Shown here piece by piece: positions 19,251 to 32,800 of a DNA stretch of 64,000 nucleotides. A program made the translations under genes and the position numbers. Position 1 is the first letter of the stretch; the number at the start of each line of letters is the position of its first letter. This stretch comes from Chrysaora quinquecirrha (lineage: Eukaryota > Cnidaria > Scyphozoa > Semaeostomeae > Pelagiidae), in the NCBI GenBank assembly GCA_014526335.1, contig JACTAT010000032.1, positions 8,744,468 through 8,808,467 of the forward strand, given 5' to 3'. The notes under the pieces were generated by a model that was not told where the DNA came from, did no database searches, and saw only the letters and a program-made list of their open reading frames with translations.

Positions 19251-21957
19251 CTACATATCCACGGTGAATCTAGCGTACCAAGCGTACCAGCGTACCAACA
19301 CTGTCTATACATATGTATTCCTACATATCTACGGGTGAATATAGCGTACCAAGCGTACCAGCGTACCAACACTGTCTATACATATGTATTCCTACATATC
19401 TACGGTGAATATAGCGTACCAAGCGTACCAGCGTACCAACACTGTCTATACATATGTATTCCTACATATCTACGGGTGAATATAGCGTACCAAGCGTACC
19501 AGCGTACCAACACTGTCTATACATATGTATTCCTACATATCTACGGGTGAATATAAGCGTACCAAGCGTACCAGCGTACCAACACTGTCTATACATATGT
19601 ATTCCTACATATCTACGGGTGAATATAAGCGTACCAAGCGTACCAGCGTACCAACACTGTCTATACATATGTATTCCTACATATATACGGGTGAATATAG
19701 CGTACCAAGCGTACCAGCGTACCAACACTGTCTATACATATGTATTCCTACATATCTACGGTGAATCTAGCGTACCAAGCGTACCAGCGTACCAACACTG
19801 TCTATACACATGTATTCCTACATATCTACGGTGAATCTAGCGTACCAAGCGTACCAGCGTACCAACACTGTCTATACACATGTATTTCTACATATCTACG
19901 GGTGAATCTAGCGTACCAAGCGTACCAGCGTACCAACACTGTCTATACATATGTATTCCTACATATCTACGGGTGAATATAGCGTACCAAGCGTACCAGC
20001 GTACCAACACTGTCTATACATATGTATTCCTACATATCTACGGGTGAATCTAGCGTACCAAGCGTACCAGCGTACCAACACTGTCTATACATATGTATTC
20101 CTACATATCTACGGGTGAATATAGCGTACCAAGCGTACCAGCGTACCAACACTGTCTATACATATGTATTCCTACATATCTACGGGTGAATATAGCGTAC
20201 CAAGCGTACCAGCGTACCAACACTGTCTATACATATGTATTCCTACATATATACGGGTGAATATAGCGTACCAAGCGTACCAGCGTACCAACACTGTCTA
20301 TACATATGTATTCCTACATATCTACGGTGAATCTAGCGTACCAAGCGTACCAGCGTACCAACACTGTCTATACACATGTATTCCTACATATCTACGGTGA
20401 ATCTAGCGTACCAAGCGTACCAGCGTACCAACACTGTCTATACACATGTATTTCTACATATCTACGGGTGAATCTAGCGTACCAAGCGTACCAGCGTACC
20501 AACACTGTCTATACATATGTATTCCTACATATCTACGGGTGAATATAGCGTACCAAGCGTACCAGCGTACCAACACTGTCTATACATATGTATTCCTACA
20601 TATCTACGGGTGAATCTAGCGTACCAAGCGTACCAGCGTACCAACACTGTCTATACATATGTATTCCTACATATCTACGGGTGAATATAGCGTACCAAGC
20701 GTACCAGCGTACCAACACTGTCTATACATATGTATTCCTACATATATACGGGTGAATATAGCGTACCAAGCGTACCAGCGTACCAACACTGTCTATACAT
20801 ATGTATTCCTACATATCTACGGGTGAATATAGCGTACCATATCTACGCGTACCAAGCGTACCAGCGTACCAACTGTCTATACATATGTATTCCTACATAT
20901 CTACGGTGAATCTAGCGTACCAAGCGTACCAGCGTACCAACACTGTCTATACATATGTATTCCTACATATCTACGGTGAATCTAGCGTACCAAGCGTACC
21001 AGCGTACCAACACTGTCTATACATATGTATTCCTACATATCTACGGTGAATCTAGCGTACCAAGCGTACCAGCGTACCAACACTGTCTATACATATGTAT
21101 TCCTACATATCTACGGGTGAATCTAGCGTACCAAGCGTACCAGCGTACCAACACTGTCTATACATATGTATTCCTACATATCTACGGTGAATCTAGCGTA
21201 CCAAGCGTACCAGCGTACCAACACTGTCTATACATATGTATTCCTACATATCTACGGGTGAATCTAGCGTACCAAGCGTACCAGCGTACCAACACTGTCT
21301 ATACATATGTATTCCTACATATCTACGGTGAATCTAGCGTACCAAGCGTACCAGCGTACCAACACTGTCTATACATATGTATTCCTACATATCTAAGGTG
21401 AATCTAGCGTACCAAGCGTACCAGCGTACCAACACTGTCTATACATATGTATTCCTACATATCTACGGTGAATCTAGCGTACCAAGCGTACCAGCGTACC
21501 AACACTGTCTATACATATGTATTTCTACATATCTACGGGTGAATCTAGCGTACCAAGCGTACCAGCGTACCAACGCTGTCTATACATATGTATTCCTACA
21601 TATCTACAGGTGAATATAGCGTACCAGGCGTACCAGCGTACCAACACTGTCTATACATATGTATTCCTACATATCTGCGGTGAATCTAGCGTACCAAGCG
21701 TACCAGCGTACCAACACTGTCTATACATATGTATTCCTACATATCTAAGGTGAATCTAGCGTACCAAGCGTACCAGCGTACCAACACTGTCTATACATAT
21801 GTATTCCTACATATCTACGGGTGAATCTAGCGTACCAAGCGTACCAGCGTACCAACACTGTCTATACATATGTATTCCTACATATCTACGGGTGAATCTA
21901 GCGTACCAAGCGTACCAGCGTACCAACACTGTCTAAACATATGTATTCCTACATATC
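19251..21957. repeat. 70/71-bp tandem array, about 38 units
   Basis: Each unit contains AGCGTACCAAGCGTACCAGC, then GTACCAACACTGTC, then TATACATATGTATTCC, then TACATATCTACGG. Units are nearly identical; the main variation is GTGAATC versus GGTGAATA and one extra G, which gives the 70/71 alternation. Rarer variants (ATATATACGGG at 19679 and 20245; TACACATGTA at 19805 and 20371) are 566 bp apart, showing an 8-unit block duplication. Open frames up to 148 codons cross it on both strands but are a consequence of repetition. Confidence 0.97.
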
Positions 21958-22694
21958 CAAAGCGAACACATATATTTTAGCATATTATCGAATTGTTGTA
22001 AGGCAGAGTTTGGGCACAATGAAGAGAGCATGCAAGAATGCCGACGACATTTATCATTCGTATTAGATAACAACATTGAAGTACAAGCAATTTTTTCTGA
22101 ATTAAAATTTTGTGTTACATATTCTACCATTTGCTTACATGCATACAATGTCTGAAAAAACATTGGTGTACACCTTGAGTGTGATGATGCATTTATTTTG
22201 AACATTGGAAGCATTATACAAAGGTATTCTAGAATGATTGTCTGTGCAGGAGACAACATCTCTGGAAGCAAGTTCCAGTATAAAAATACGTTCAATAATC
22301 TGTTCCAGAAGGAAGAACTGTGAAGGGTGCATTAGATCGTGATTGCCCTTTCTGATCAGCGGAGATTACTCTCTTTGGCTTGCGAGTTTGAACAAATTTG
22401 AAATTATAGATCATAAGCCTAGTTCCAACTTTGTTATCCAATCCAGCCAATGCTAACTCATAACTTAATTCTGCTTATCAGAATTTTAACATTTTAACAC
22501 CTCATTAAATTCAGTTACGAAGGTAATAGCCAAAGCTGTTGAGTTTGAACAAGAGCAGTTGAAATCGGTTGGTAAGGACACAACATGGTAGGTTAACTAT
22601 TCTATTTTTTTAAAGCTCTACTTTTAAATATAATTTTTTGGTAAACATAACTATAATATAACAATATGTAATATGTAATATGTAATATAAGATT

Positions 22695-22812
22695 AAGACA
22701 AATTGAAGACTATTTATTATGCGACCCGAGTTTCATGATTATAAGTAAATAAATATAAATATTATAAATATTTCAGAGTTGCATAATAAAAAGTCTTCAA
22801 TTTGTCTTGATC
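22695..22812. repeat. Imperfect inverted repeat (MITE-like hairpin)
   Basis: AAGACAAATTGAAGACT near 22695 followed by TTTATTATGC is inverted near 22785-22812 (GCATAATAAAAAGTCTTCAA, then TTTGTCTT). The loop is AT-rich and has no coding capacity. Confidence 0.7.
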
Positions 22813-22868
22813 GTCGTATACTGTAAATGCTCCTTATCTTGAGCACTATTTAACAACGATGAATAAAT

Positions 22869-23019
22869 ATAGAGTCCTTGCGCCCAAAGTGGTTCTGTCG
22901 AGACATAAACAATAAAATGAGAAGTATTTCTATTGGGAGTGGAGGTTTGAGGAATTCTCTGGAGTTTTTATTAATACTAATGTTTGAAAAGGTGGCCACT
23001 TTGGGCGCAAGGACTCTAT
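22869..23019. repeat. 151-bp element with 24-bp perfect inverted ends
   Basis: The first 24 bases (22869-22892, containing GTCCTTGCGCCCAAAGTGG) are exactly inverted at 22996-23019. Its size and perfect ends suggest a small nonautonomous DNA element. Confidence 0.75.
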
Positions 23020-23839
23020 TGAATTATATATGATATGTGTATATAAGATAATATATAAGATAATATATATATATAATATATAAGATATACAGTAGGCTGA
23101 CCAAGAGCATTTATCGACAATCATTGCAAAACCTAAAGAAAACAACAAAATCATAACATTACATCAGAAGATTGGAAAATCACAAATTATTACAAGAAAA
23201 ATAGTTTTTGCTGTTGTTAACGGCAGCAGCTGGCAGCTCAAACAAACTCTGAGCGAAGAAAGAGCGGGCTGTTAGCGAATGTACGTCATGATCAACGTTT
23301 TTTGTAGTGAGTCTATGCTTCCCAATCCTTCGCACTATGTTGTTGTTGTTGTTGTTTTTCTAAATCGTTCGTCGTTCTGTGACAAATCAAATTTGGGGGA
23401 CTGGAAACCAAAGAGATTCGTGAGATTCGTGTCGTAAGTCTTACCAAACCACCAGTCCACCACTGTCATCTCACAAAATTCTTTTTGAGGACCATGCCTT
23501 AAAGTAGAAACTTGATCGGCGTTTTGGGGAATTAACAGAGCCTTTGCCCTTGTTGCTGTGTGTTTTTGTCTTTCCTTCAACTTCGGTCCGTATATTTGAT
23601 GCATTTACTGACCCTACCGCCTATGTAAGTATTTTGTGTTCACAAGTATTTCTGTAAGTTTAAGTTGGCATCACCTAGCACATTTATTTAGACTAGATAG
23701 GCCAAAGTCAACAAACAGTCTTGACAGTGCACCGTGGTGCTGGTGGGTGGGCGCCGTGTGATGAATTGATTGATTGGTTTCGCTACATGCGTTTGTTGCA
23801 ACTCGAAAATAAAGCTGGTGTAGTTTGCCATTATCTTAC

Positions 23840-26800
23840 CATTTTTTGTTCCTCGCTGGTGCTTTCTTCATTTTCAAGCACTTTTTATGGTACCAGTTGT
23901 CACCAGGGCACTAAGCATAAAGGAATTAAAATCTGAATCTTATAACACTCATTTTTGTAAGAAATTATGCTGCTGTTACATTGAAGTTTCTTACTTTGAG
24001 TACCAGTTTAGTAAAATAATAAACTTTCTTCTTGGTGTATTACACTCTTTTTTTATATAAGAACAGCCAGCCTTGATCAAAATTTCCTGGTTCTTATAAA
24101 AAAAAGAGTGTAGTTTCTAATCATGGGGACTATTTTTCAGTAAATAAAAAAAATTTAAACATAACCAAATCATTCACCTCATAAGCAGGCTGGATTTAGA
24201 AATCAAGTCTTGGTAATGTAGACTGACTCTGCTGCCTATCAACCTTGCTATGTGGTTAGCCTACAGTATGCATTTTTATAACCCACCATTTCTAAGATAT
24301 TATGAAGCTCCGATCCTTAACTTGTGAAAACATTGATTGTGAAAACAAGTCATTGCTTGTCCAAAATTCAGAAAGTATAGAATCACTACATACTTTTAAA
24401 ATTAGAGTAAAAAGTATATAAGACTAACCTTTTTTCCAGAACACTCTATCATGCTCCATTTATGATACTGTAATGGAAAATTAACTTGATTTTGAGTTTG
24501 AAAGCTGATAATGACAAAAGAGAATTCTGGAAGCTCTAAATTCCAATTCTAAGGGCCAAATTATTGTTATGTTTTGAATTCCATGTTTCAAACAGGTATC
24601 TATGATGGAATTAATTAAACAAGGCCAGCAGGCAAATGACAACCACAATATTAAAGTCACAAAAATTGAATTATTTTTACATATCATAATCATTTATTGT
24701 ATGTAAAGTGGATGCAATGTTTTTTAAAAGAAAAACATATAGGCTGATATTATTACTTAGTTACCTTCTTGCACATGCAATATCTGTCATCATCTCCATC
24801 TTTTAAAGACTCGTCATCATCTTCTGCATCATCATCATCATCATCATTGTTGTCCTCTTGTTGATCATCCTCATCAGCAGCATCATCACTGCTGTTGTCA
24901 GTCTCTTCCTCTGCACTGCTTAATTTCACATCATTATCATCATCTGGACCACCAAAGATGTTTGAGCTTGCAGCTATTTTAAAAAAGGAAGCCATTGTTT
25001 ATTCTTCCAAATGTTCCACTCATACAAATCTGGGAAAAATTTTTTAAAATTCCAGGTCTTGACATTAGTGTAAAATTTAACATGTTTTCTCCCTTATAGT
25101 CAATGGTTTCTCATTATGAATAATGTTTTGCTTTAAAGTAAGCTATTAGACGACAATAACTCTTGGAGCAACCCCGACTACTCATTCTCCAAACAGAGTT
25201 CTTCTTGCTTGATGGCGTTCTTCAAGGGTTTATTTTTTGTTAGTCCATTTGACACCCCTTATCAAAAACAGGATAATTCACGCTTACGTTATATTTGCAA
25301 ATAGTTATAAATTTGTAGAATGCTGTGTTGAAAATGAAAATACCAGTTAATTGTTCTAAAATCAACAATGGGGCAAACTCAATGTTTACTACAAGGTTTA
25401 GTTTACCGGTTCGAAAGCAGCTCTTTGTTTTGGTGTTAATTTTTGACAAATTGTTATCGATTCTGGTGACATAATTTCCTGCAAGGCAATTGGCCAAATT
25501 TATTTGCATAATACATTTCATTTGCTAAGATTGTATGGTACCAAGACAAGAAGAACATGACTTCTTATTTTGCTTACCATGGGATTTTTTTCTTAATTTC
25601 CATGACTCTCATGATCTTCACAGTCTGGTAAATAAAAGAGCAGCAGCTAAGGTCAATAGTGCCACTGTTTGATTCCACTTTCCAAAAGCCAACCCCTCTA
25701 ATCTTAGCTTCATCAAATTATTCCTAAAACCCCCAACCCTATGAAATAAAGTTGTTGAAACTTGCCCAATCGCACAAAATGCTTGAAACTCTATGTATTT
25801 GCGAATTAAAACTTGTTTATTGAGGATCAGCAAGACTATATAAAAGGAACTGTTTTTGCACAATGTGAACTGTATTTCAATGATCATTTTAATCAAAATT
25901 CTGTTAAATTGTAAATCCCAGTCCACAAACTTGGAGTAATCCTGTTTCACTTTAGTAAACACTGTTTAGTTCTATTTTATTAGAAGATAACAGTCCAATG
26001 AACTCACTGTGAAGTACTTGTCAGATTCTGTCCTCCAGATGTTGAATCTCTTTCTTCACAGCTTCTAGAATGTTGCTGACATTTATTTTGTTCCGTTCCA
26101 AATCTTCTGCTGGTTCTTGTCTGCCTTCTAAACCTGTAAGACAGAGTACTGGGATTCATGTTCGCTGTAAAAATGAAATTAAGTAAATATGTGTATTGCG
26201 AGAAACAGTGAAAACATCTTCAGACATTCTCAGCCTTTTCTTCTGACAAGCCGCGGATCATAGACGTCAGAAACAGACTGAAACAATTGACTCAAGGCGG
26301 AATTTATACGAAGATGGGAATGGAATTGCTCAAATCAGAAAGTTACGTTGGATGGGCATTGTGTTTTCAAAACTAACTAGATTGTGACGAGCAATTCGAT
26401 ATCGTTAATAATTGACCTATATTCTAACCCTGAAATGAATCATAAGTCTTGCATTGCCAATCATTTCAAAACAATCCTCGTTATAAGTAGGAAGAATAGG
26501 TATATGTTATAACGGTATATTCCTATTTTCATTTACTTACCATAGTCTAACCAACGTTGAAATTGATCTGGAAGGGCTGACATTGGTATTTTGTGCGCTA
26601 AAAATGGAAATGGGACATCAATATCTATGGAGCAGTAGTGTAAATTTGCAAGTTTCACATTCATAAGTTTGAAAGATTATTGTTATTTCCCTAATTAAGC
26701 GCATGGGGCGCTTATCTTAAACTATCAAAAGGTGCTGTTATTTTGAACATTTGTTATTTCGAAACAGAGCACAAGCAATTAAATGGGAAGCAAACGGTAG

Positions 26801-29800
26801 CAAAATATGCGCGTTTCCTAAATACACTCTTTTTTTATAAACAATTGATTTTTTGCATTTCAGCCAGTCAGACTGGCTATGCATGTCGCTTAGAACCCAA
26901 CTGGGAAAATGACCTGATTTTCACGCTGGGATGTTTTCATGGAGAGTAAAACTGGCAAGTCTAAAAATTGTATACACAAAAGTAATGGGAAGTTTCAAAT
27001 AAGAATTCCTAGATCCAAAATAAGGCTTGCCAGTGAAATGACAGACCCAAGACTATGGCATCCCTTACCTCTAAGTTCTTTAGTTTTTTCTTTGTTTCTT
27101 AGTCGTTGCTCCTCTAATGAACACTCTTTGCCATCCATGGCGAAGTAAGTGGGTTTTGAAAAGCCCTTCTTATCTGTTATTTTGTCGATTTCTGCTCGCA
27201 GTTCCTAGAAATAGGACAGAGTACTATTCATAATAATGGGAAAAGCAGGGAGCAAATATAGTCTTGAGCTGACGTTTGACTTAATAGCTAAATAGCATAT
27301 CTTCGATGTCAAACATAATCAAATGGCCAAACCAATTTCTGTATCAAAAACATGACTCTAAAAGTCGCTCAATGGGAGTTATACTCAAGGTGTTACCCCC
27401 TAGAAATTTTCACGGAAAATATTTCTTAATAAGAAATGTTACTACTGTATAACAATAAAATATAACCTTTTCGGCTTTGAAAAATATCAAATTCATCATG
27501 CATGTGCTGAAACATCGTTATATTTGTCGCTATTTTTGAAAACAACTCCTAAAATTTTTGTGCCTTTTTGAGCAGGTAAACGCTTTTTTTTATAAGGAAC
27601 CACTTTATAAGGAACCTACATGTAGAAGGCCCGAAAATTTAAAGAACTAGCCGGTTCCATTCATTTGCAGTCGAAAATCACATAAATTATACGTTGAGCA
27701 TGTATCCAATGTTTCTTTGAGTAGTCTCGAGCTTTGCTCACATGCAAATGTCTCTCTTTTATTGTTAAGACCAATATATGTGCAGTAAAAATTAAGGAAC
27801 TATTAAGGAACTTTTGGAACTACAATTGCCTCAAAAGAGGCCCAAAAATAAGGGACTTTAAGAACTAGGCCTTGAGGTAGGGATTTCATTCATAAGAAGG
27901 CCGAGGCGAGGAGCTTCTGTAAATTGCCACGAAAATTTCTGCTGCTATGCCGCTTGACTGCTGTTGGCGGCCATTTTGTTCAATTGTCCGGATACTTTCG
28001 GACGGAAAGGGAGTGTACAGCTTTCATGGCGGTTCAAGTGGGAGATGATGATGGGCCAATCTGTCGATCTATCTTTAATCTTTGGATCCAGTATACCTTC
28101 AAGAATGGGCAGATAAGACACAAATGAACATTTTCAAGTTTAACCTCTTGCCGTATGTCCAAAAATTCGCTCTTTATTGTAGCAACCTTTATTGCTAACA
28201 TTCTTTTACTCTGCCCGTTGATGAACAAATTTGTCTTCCAATTCAGCCAGTTGAGAATCTAAAATCAGTAGATACAATTTTAATTGTGTTACTGGACAGC
28301 CGAATGCGTTAGAAGATTAAAGACACAAGACAGCACTACATTACTAGCAAAATTTTTCTTCATGGGTTAGTCTTTTTAAAATTTATTAACACTTTAAATT
28401 TGGCAAAAGTTTATGCAGATTGCAGGAAAAGTTTTAATGAAAGCAATCAAACAGCAGCTGAAGGGCTTCCACAAACCGAAGGAGGTGTAAGAAGTTGGAA
28501 GAAAAGGCTCCTTATCATTAACCAGTTTCTAGATACAAGATACTAGAAATTTCAACGGGTGACCTGTATATTGCAAAACCCAAAAACTAACCTGAAATTG
28601 TTTTCCTTAACTCTTAAGTAACCCTCATCATGATCGTAATCCTTAACCCTAACACCCTGCCATATACAGTAGACCCTATCTCTTAACCCTAGCCCTGTAC
28701 CTGAAACCTATTATTATGCAACCAGACTGGATTTTTTGGAGACTGGGTAGAGATGTGCACTTAGGAAAACAATGTTAAAACAATAGGGCCAATTGTTTTA
28801 TTCCCCAAAAATTGTGCGGAGAAGATCTCCCTGCATCACAAAAAATCCTGTCTGGGCCCAGGATATTAAAGCCATCTTCTAGATTTACTCACAAAAGTTT
28901 CTCTTTCTTTGATTTTCTCTTTTACATTTTTAACAATCCGGCTTATAAAGGATTCTTCTAACCCTGAGGAACTAGACTGCAGATAATCAATCTCTCTGTC
29001 TGTCACACTTTGAATCAAGTCAATGTCTTGTCCAAGGCTGAGGCAGTACTGGATAAAAAAAGAGGGGAAAGAGATGAAAAGAAAAACATGCTTAGGTATA
29101 AGATTGTATTTTGCTTTTCCATTTTAACTCAGATTTGGCTGACTTTCTACTAGAATTTTTATTTGCAGCTTATCCCAGCAACTTCCATTAAGCTTAGGAG
29201 ATGTGTTGTTTCTGCCTTCAGAATTGAAAATGGGTTCCTGAAATAATATTTTTTCAGAAGCTATTTGATTAATAGTTTTCATTATGCTAGACTTGTCTTT
29301 GAGATGCCAGGCTTTCAATCTGCCATATACAATCTTACATGCAATCCAGTTTATATCAATATTTCAACAGGGACCTGATTTTTGGGATATAGCATTGACC
29401 ATAAATCATTTGCTGGAAAGATTGTGATCAAAGACAATGAAATGTAATTGAGGCTGAAATTGTAATTTACCATTGCTTCGGTGTAAAGAAGGCTGCCAAT
29501 TGCATCATACCATCTAGGTTGTTGCTCAGGAATGCATGATGCAACAGCACGGCTCATACATCTTTGTCCTTGGGACTCTAGCTCAGCCCACTTCTTGCCA
29601 AAATGTAGAATCCAGCTGATTAGAAATCCCTAGAGATGTAAAGAGATGCAAAGATGTATTTATATACTGTACGCAACTGAATTGTTATTTGTACTTTGAG
29701 TGCTGCAACAATAATTTTCTCTATTGTCGTGGAGTTAATGGAAACATTCAACTTACACAGTAATCCTGAGTCAATGATTTCAGGTCTCTTAGATTATCTG

Positions 29801-32800
29801 CCTCTTTGTTAGAAAACTGTGGATCATTATTATATTGCAGGCGTATCACTCGTCCTCTAAGTCTGAAAGGAAACAAAGAATTACTCTCTCCTCTGGAAGT
29901 TTATTATTTATCGCTTATCCTAAGAAGTTCTTATGGAAATGCAAATACAAACAAGAACTGACCTTTCTGTTTCTGGCTGGTTTGAAGACAAAAGGAGACC
30001 ACAGGCTTTTGGTGATTGAAGACCAGAGTTCAAGGATCCCTGCAGTAGCCCTTCATGATACTGGAGAAGGTGTTCTGCAAGCATGTTCGTGTTGACCACA
30101 TCATTTATACAATTGACAAGATTGCATTTGGTCGAGCACTGCATCATCATTTTACTGGAAGTAGAAATTAAATTATAGAAATGGAGCAGCATATAGAGCA
30201 GCATTGATCCCCAAGGGAAAACAACAGTGTTGTGCCTATTTTATTCCTTTCTTGGCCAAGGTTGATATCTACTAATATATTGCTTTATTCATAATACTTC
30301 TACATCTGACAATTTTGTGCCCTACTGGTCATCTGCAGGCATTTATCCCTTCATGCCTCCTCCCTTCATTATCTCACTAGATGAAAATTTTTTGAGCTGA
30401 AATTTGGGTAAGCAATTTTCTTGATGCTCATTATTTTACATTTGAAAAAATGCAGAAGATATTTATTTTTTACAGCTACAGTGTTTATTCTTCAGAAAAG
30501 ATGCAAAGTTTCTGTCTTTGGAGTGTAATTAAGTTTCCTCTAGGAAATGTTATTCTGTTAGTTTCTTAGGCAAGTTAAACCAATGTGAATAATGTATTCA
30601 TGTTTGATTTCTTGTCATATTCTGAGTAATTTGACACCAAAATGCCTTCTCAAAACCCACACCCCATTGCGGTAAATTCCAAGACTACTACATGTTGTTT
30701 CAGTCCAAAAATGATAATTCTTTACAATTTGGTAGAGGACACCCACTAAAATGTCAATTCCAAAGATACCTTAAACATATAAGCATAAATACATACTTCA
30801 TTGCAATCAGTTCTGCTTTATAAATATACATTTTCTCTTTATAGCAATTTATGAAGATCAGCTTATGTGCTATATTGTCTACCAATATTCAAAAGAAATG
30901 CACTCACAGTGATGTGCCTGACATGTTTTGGTCACCACCAGATAGCAGCAGTGCATGGTCTCTTCTGGTAGCTCCTTGCCCATGGTTCAGGATCTCTTGA
31001 GTGAATGTTTTCCCTACATTCATGGCCTTTCCATACAAGAGGGCAATATTTGTTTCACCTGTAAGTCATTTTTAACATTCAAAATTAGCCTTTTTCCTTT
31101 ATTACACAGCTTGGTTCCCAATATGCGCTTAAGTGCATATATTCTTGTGAGTTTGATTTAAATGCTAAGTGAGTATGACCAGGGATTTAATTTTGGCAAT
31201 TTAAACCTATCTACTTAAAAACTCCAAATTTTTAACAGGCAGATCAACAAATTTTGCTCTTTGCATTAAACATCAATCAAGCTGAGAAATTTGAAAAATT
31301 AATACTTTCTCTCTGTTTTTTTTTGAAACATGAAAGTTAAATCAGAGTGGATCAACGTTACAAAGGCTGTGTCATTGACAGTATTCAAAAGTATGTTTAT
31401 GTTTGAAAACTGGGTATGATATGGGCTTTTATCTAAGAATTTAAACCGGTGGACATACTTATTAAGCACACTTAATTGCTTAGTGGGAACCAAGCTTAAT
31501 GAAGCATGATGTTTTGAATTAGGAAATCTACTTTGTTGACAACTGCTACAATGGCCATTGCTGCAACTGTCACAATGTACACAGGGTTGAGGAAGGCTCG
31601 GATGATTATTGACAAGCGGATTTTTGCGTTTTGAGGCAATATTTTCCAACAATTAATCATTAATATCAGCCAAGTCTCCTTACAAAAAGAAAGGTTTAAA
31701 TACTCACGGGTTTCTGCTCTTTCTCCCTGACACATTGACTGACGAAGGAGTCGGGATAGAACAAAAGCTGTTGCCAACTTAAAAGGCTTTTTGTTTACTG
31801 TCATGTGGCTTGACAGATCCAAGAACCTGCAAAGAGTAGATATTTAAGTGCAGTGAGAAGACCCCATTAGGACAAAGATTATTTACTTCAAGCAGCATCA
31901 TTGTTTACCTCTGAACAATTCTAAAATGAGGGAAATTGTCCTATTGTGTGTATTGTAGTCCAAAATGTAGGTTATTGGAGATGGATTGTTCAGAGAATAC
32001 GATGAGGCTAGTGGACAGACCTAGGTATACTTTTGTCAAGATAAAACCCATCCCTTATAGGGTTGTAAATGTCCATCAAGAATAAGATAACAATCCAGGC
32101 AGGATGGGTTCTCTATCCCCTATACATTAAGGTTGATACCCTGTATTGTGGAGCCTCGATTTTTAGTTTCTAACTATCAGGCAGTGTTATTTGGAAATCT
32201 GTATTTTTTGCTATCAGGACTTTGATAGCTTTCAAGACGTTTCGCCCAACTTCCTTTTCGCCCGGCCCGCTAAGACGTTTTGCCCAGCCCATCGTGGTCG
32301 TTTTGCTCAACCTGAAATGGCACAGACAACTTCTTTCGTGTAGTTTTTCAATTATTTGATTGCTAACATTGGTGGTTCTGCCCCCAAACCCCCCGATTTT
32401 GACACTGGCAACTGTTTTAGTGAAAATAATAATGATAAATAGCAAGTATTTTAGTTGGGCGAAACGACCAAGAATGTTGGGCGAAAAGTCCAGATTGGGT
32501 GAAAAGGAAGTTGGGCGAATCAACCTGATACCCTTTGATAGATCAATATCTGTGTCATTATCAACATGAAATGGCCTTTCTTGTCGAAAATGCAATGAAA
32601 TTTTCCGTTGACAAAAAAGAAACTTGTTTGCTAAATCTTAGAAATGCTAAGTTTTCAATTACCTTTTGTTGATTTCAATGCAGACAGTCTTGTTGCTTAT
32701 AAGTTCATCTGCAATGCTTAATGTGGCATTTTCTACTGTCCTTCCAGGTAGTGAGAAGAACTTCACCTCGTGTTGTTGCAGACGCCTGCCATTTTCAATT

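Larger units (their letters stand above)
21958..23839. other. Noncoding region with two small inverted-repeat elements
   Basis: No gene is supported. It lies immediately 3' of the last recognised exon of the minus-strand ATPase/PHD gene, so it may hold that gene's final exon or 3' UTR. A search by eye for a completing Tyr-Cys-x2-Cys exon found none. Confidence 0.35.

Noticed and set aside
19335..21753. Several open frames of 70-148 codons on both strands in the 70/71-bp array
   Set aside because: They repeat the same peptide, exist in several frames and both strands, and follow from the repeat unit. No start context or non-repeat coding signal is present.
19251..21957. CRISPR-like appearance of regularly repeated units
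   Set aside because: There are no unique spacers; whole units are near-identical and contiguous. The DNA is eukaryotic and no cas-like gene is present.
23335..23604. 89-codon minus-strand frame as the missing last PHD exon
   Set aside because: It has no Cys-x2-Cys pair in a suitable place and no convincing acceptor joining in phase.
24765..24995. The acidic frame starting MASFFKI as an independent small gene
   Set aside because: An acceptor AG lies between the ATG and the conserved part, and the exon joins exon 12 of the upstream ATPase gene in phase. It continues in phase into two PHD-coding exons.
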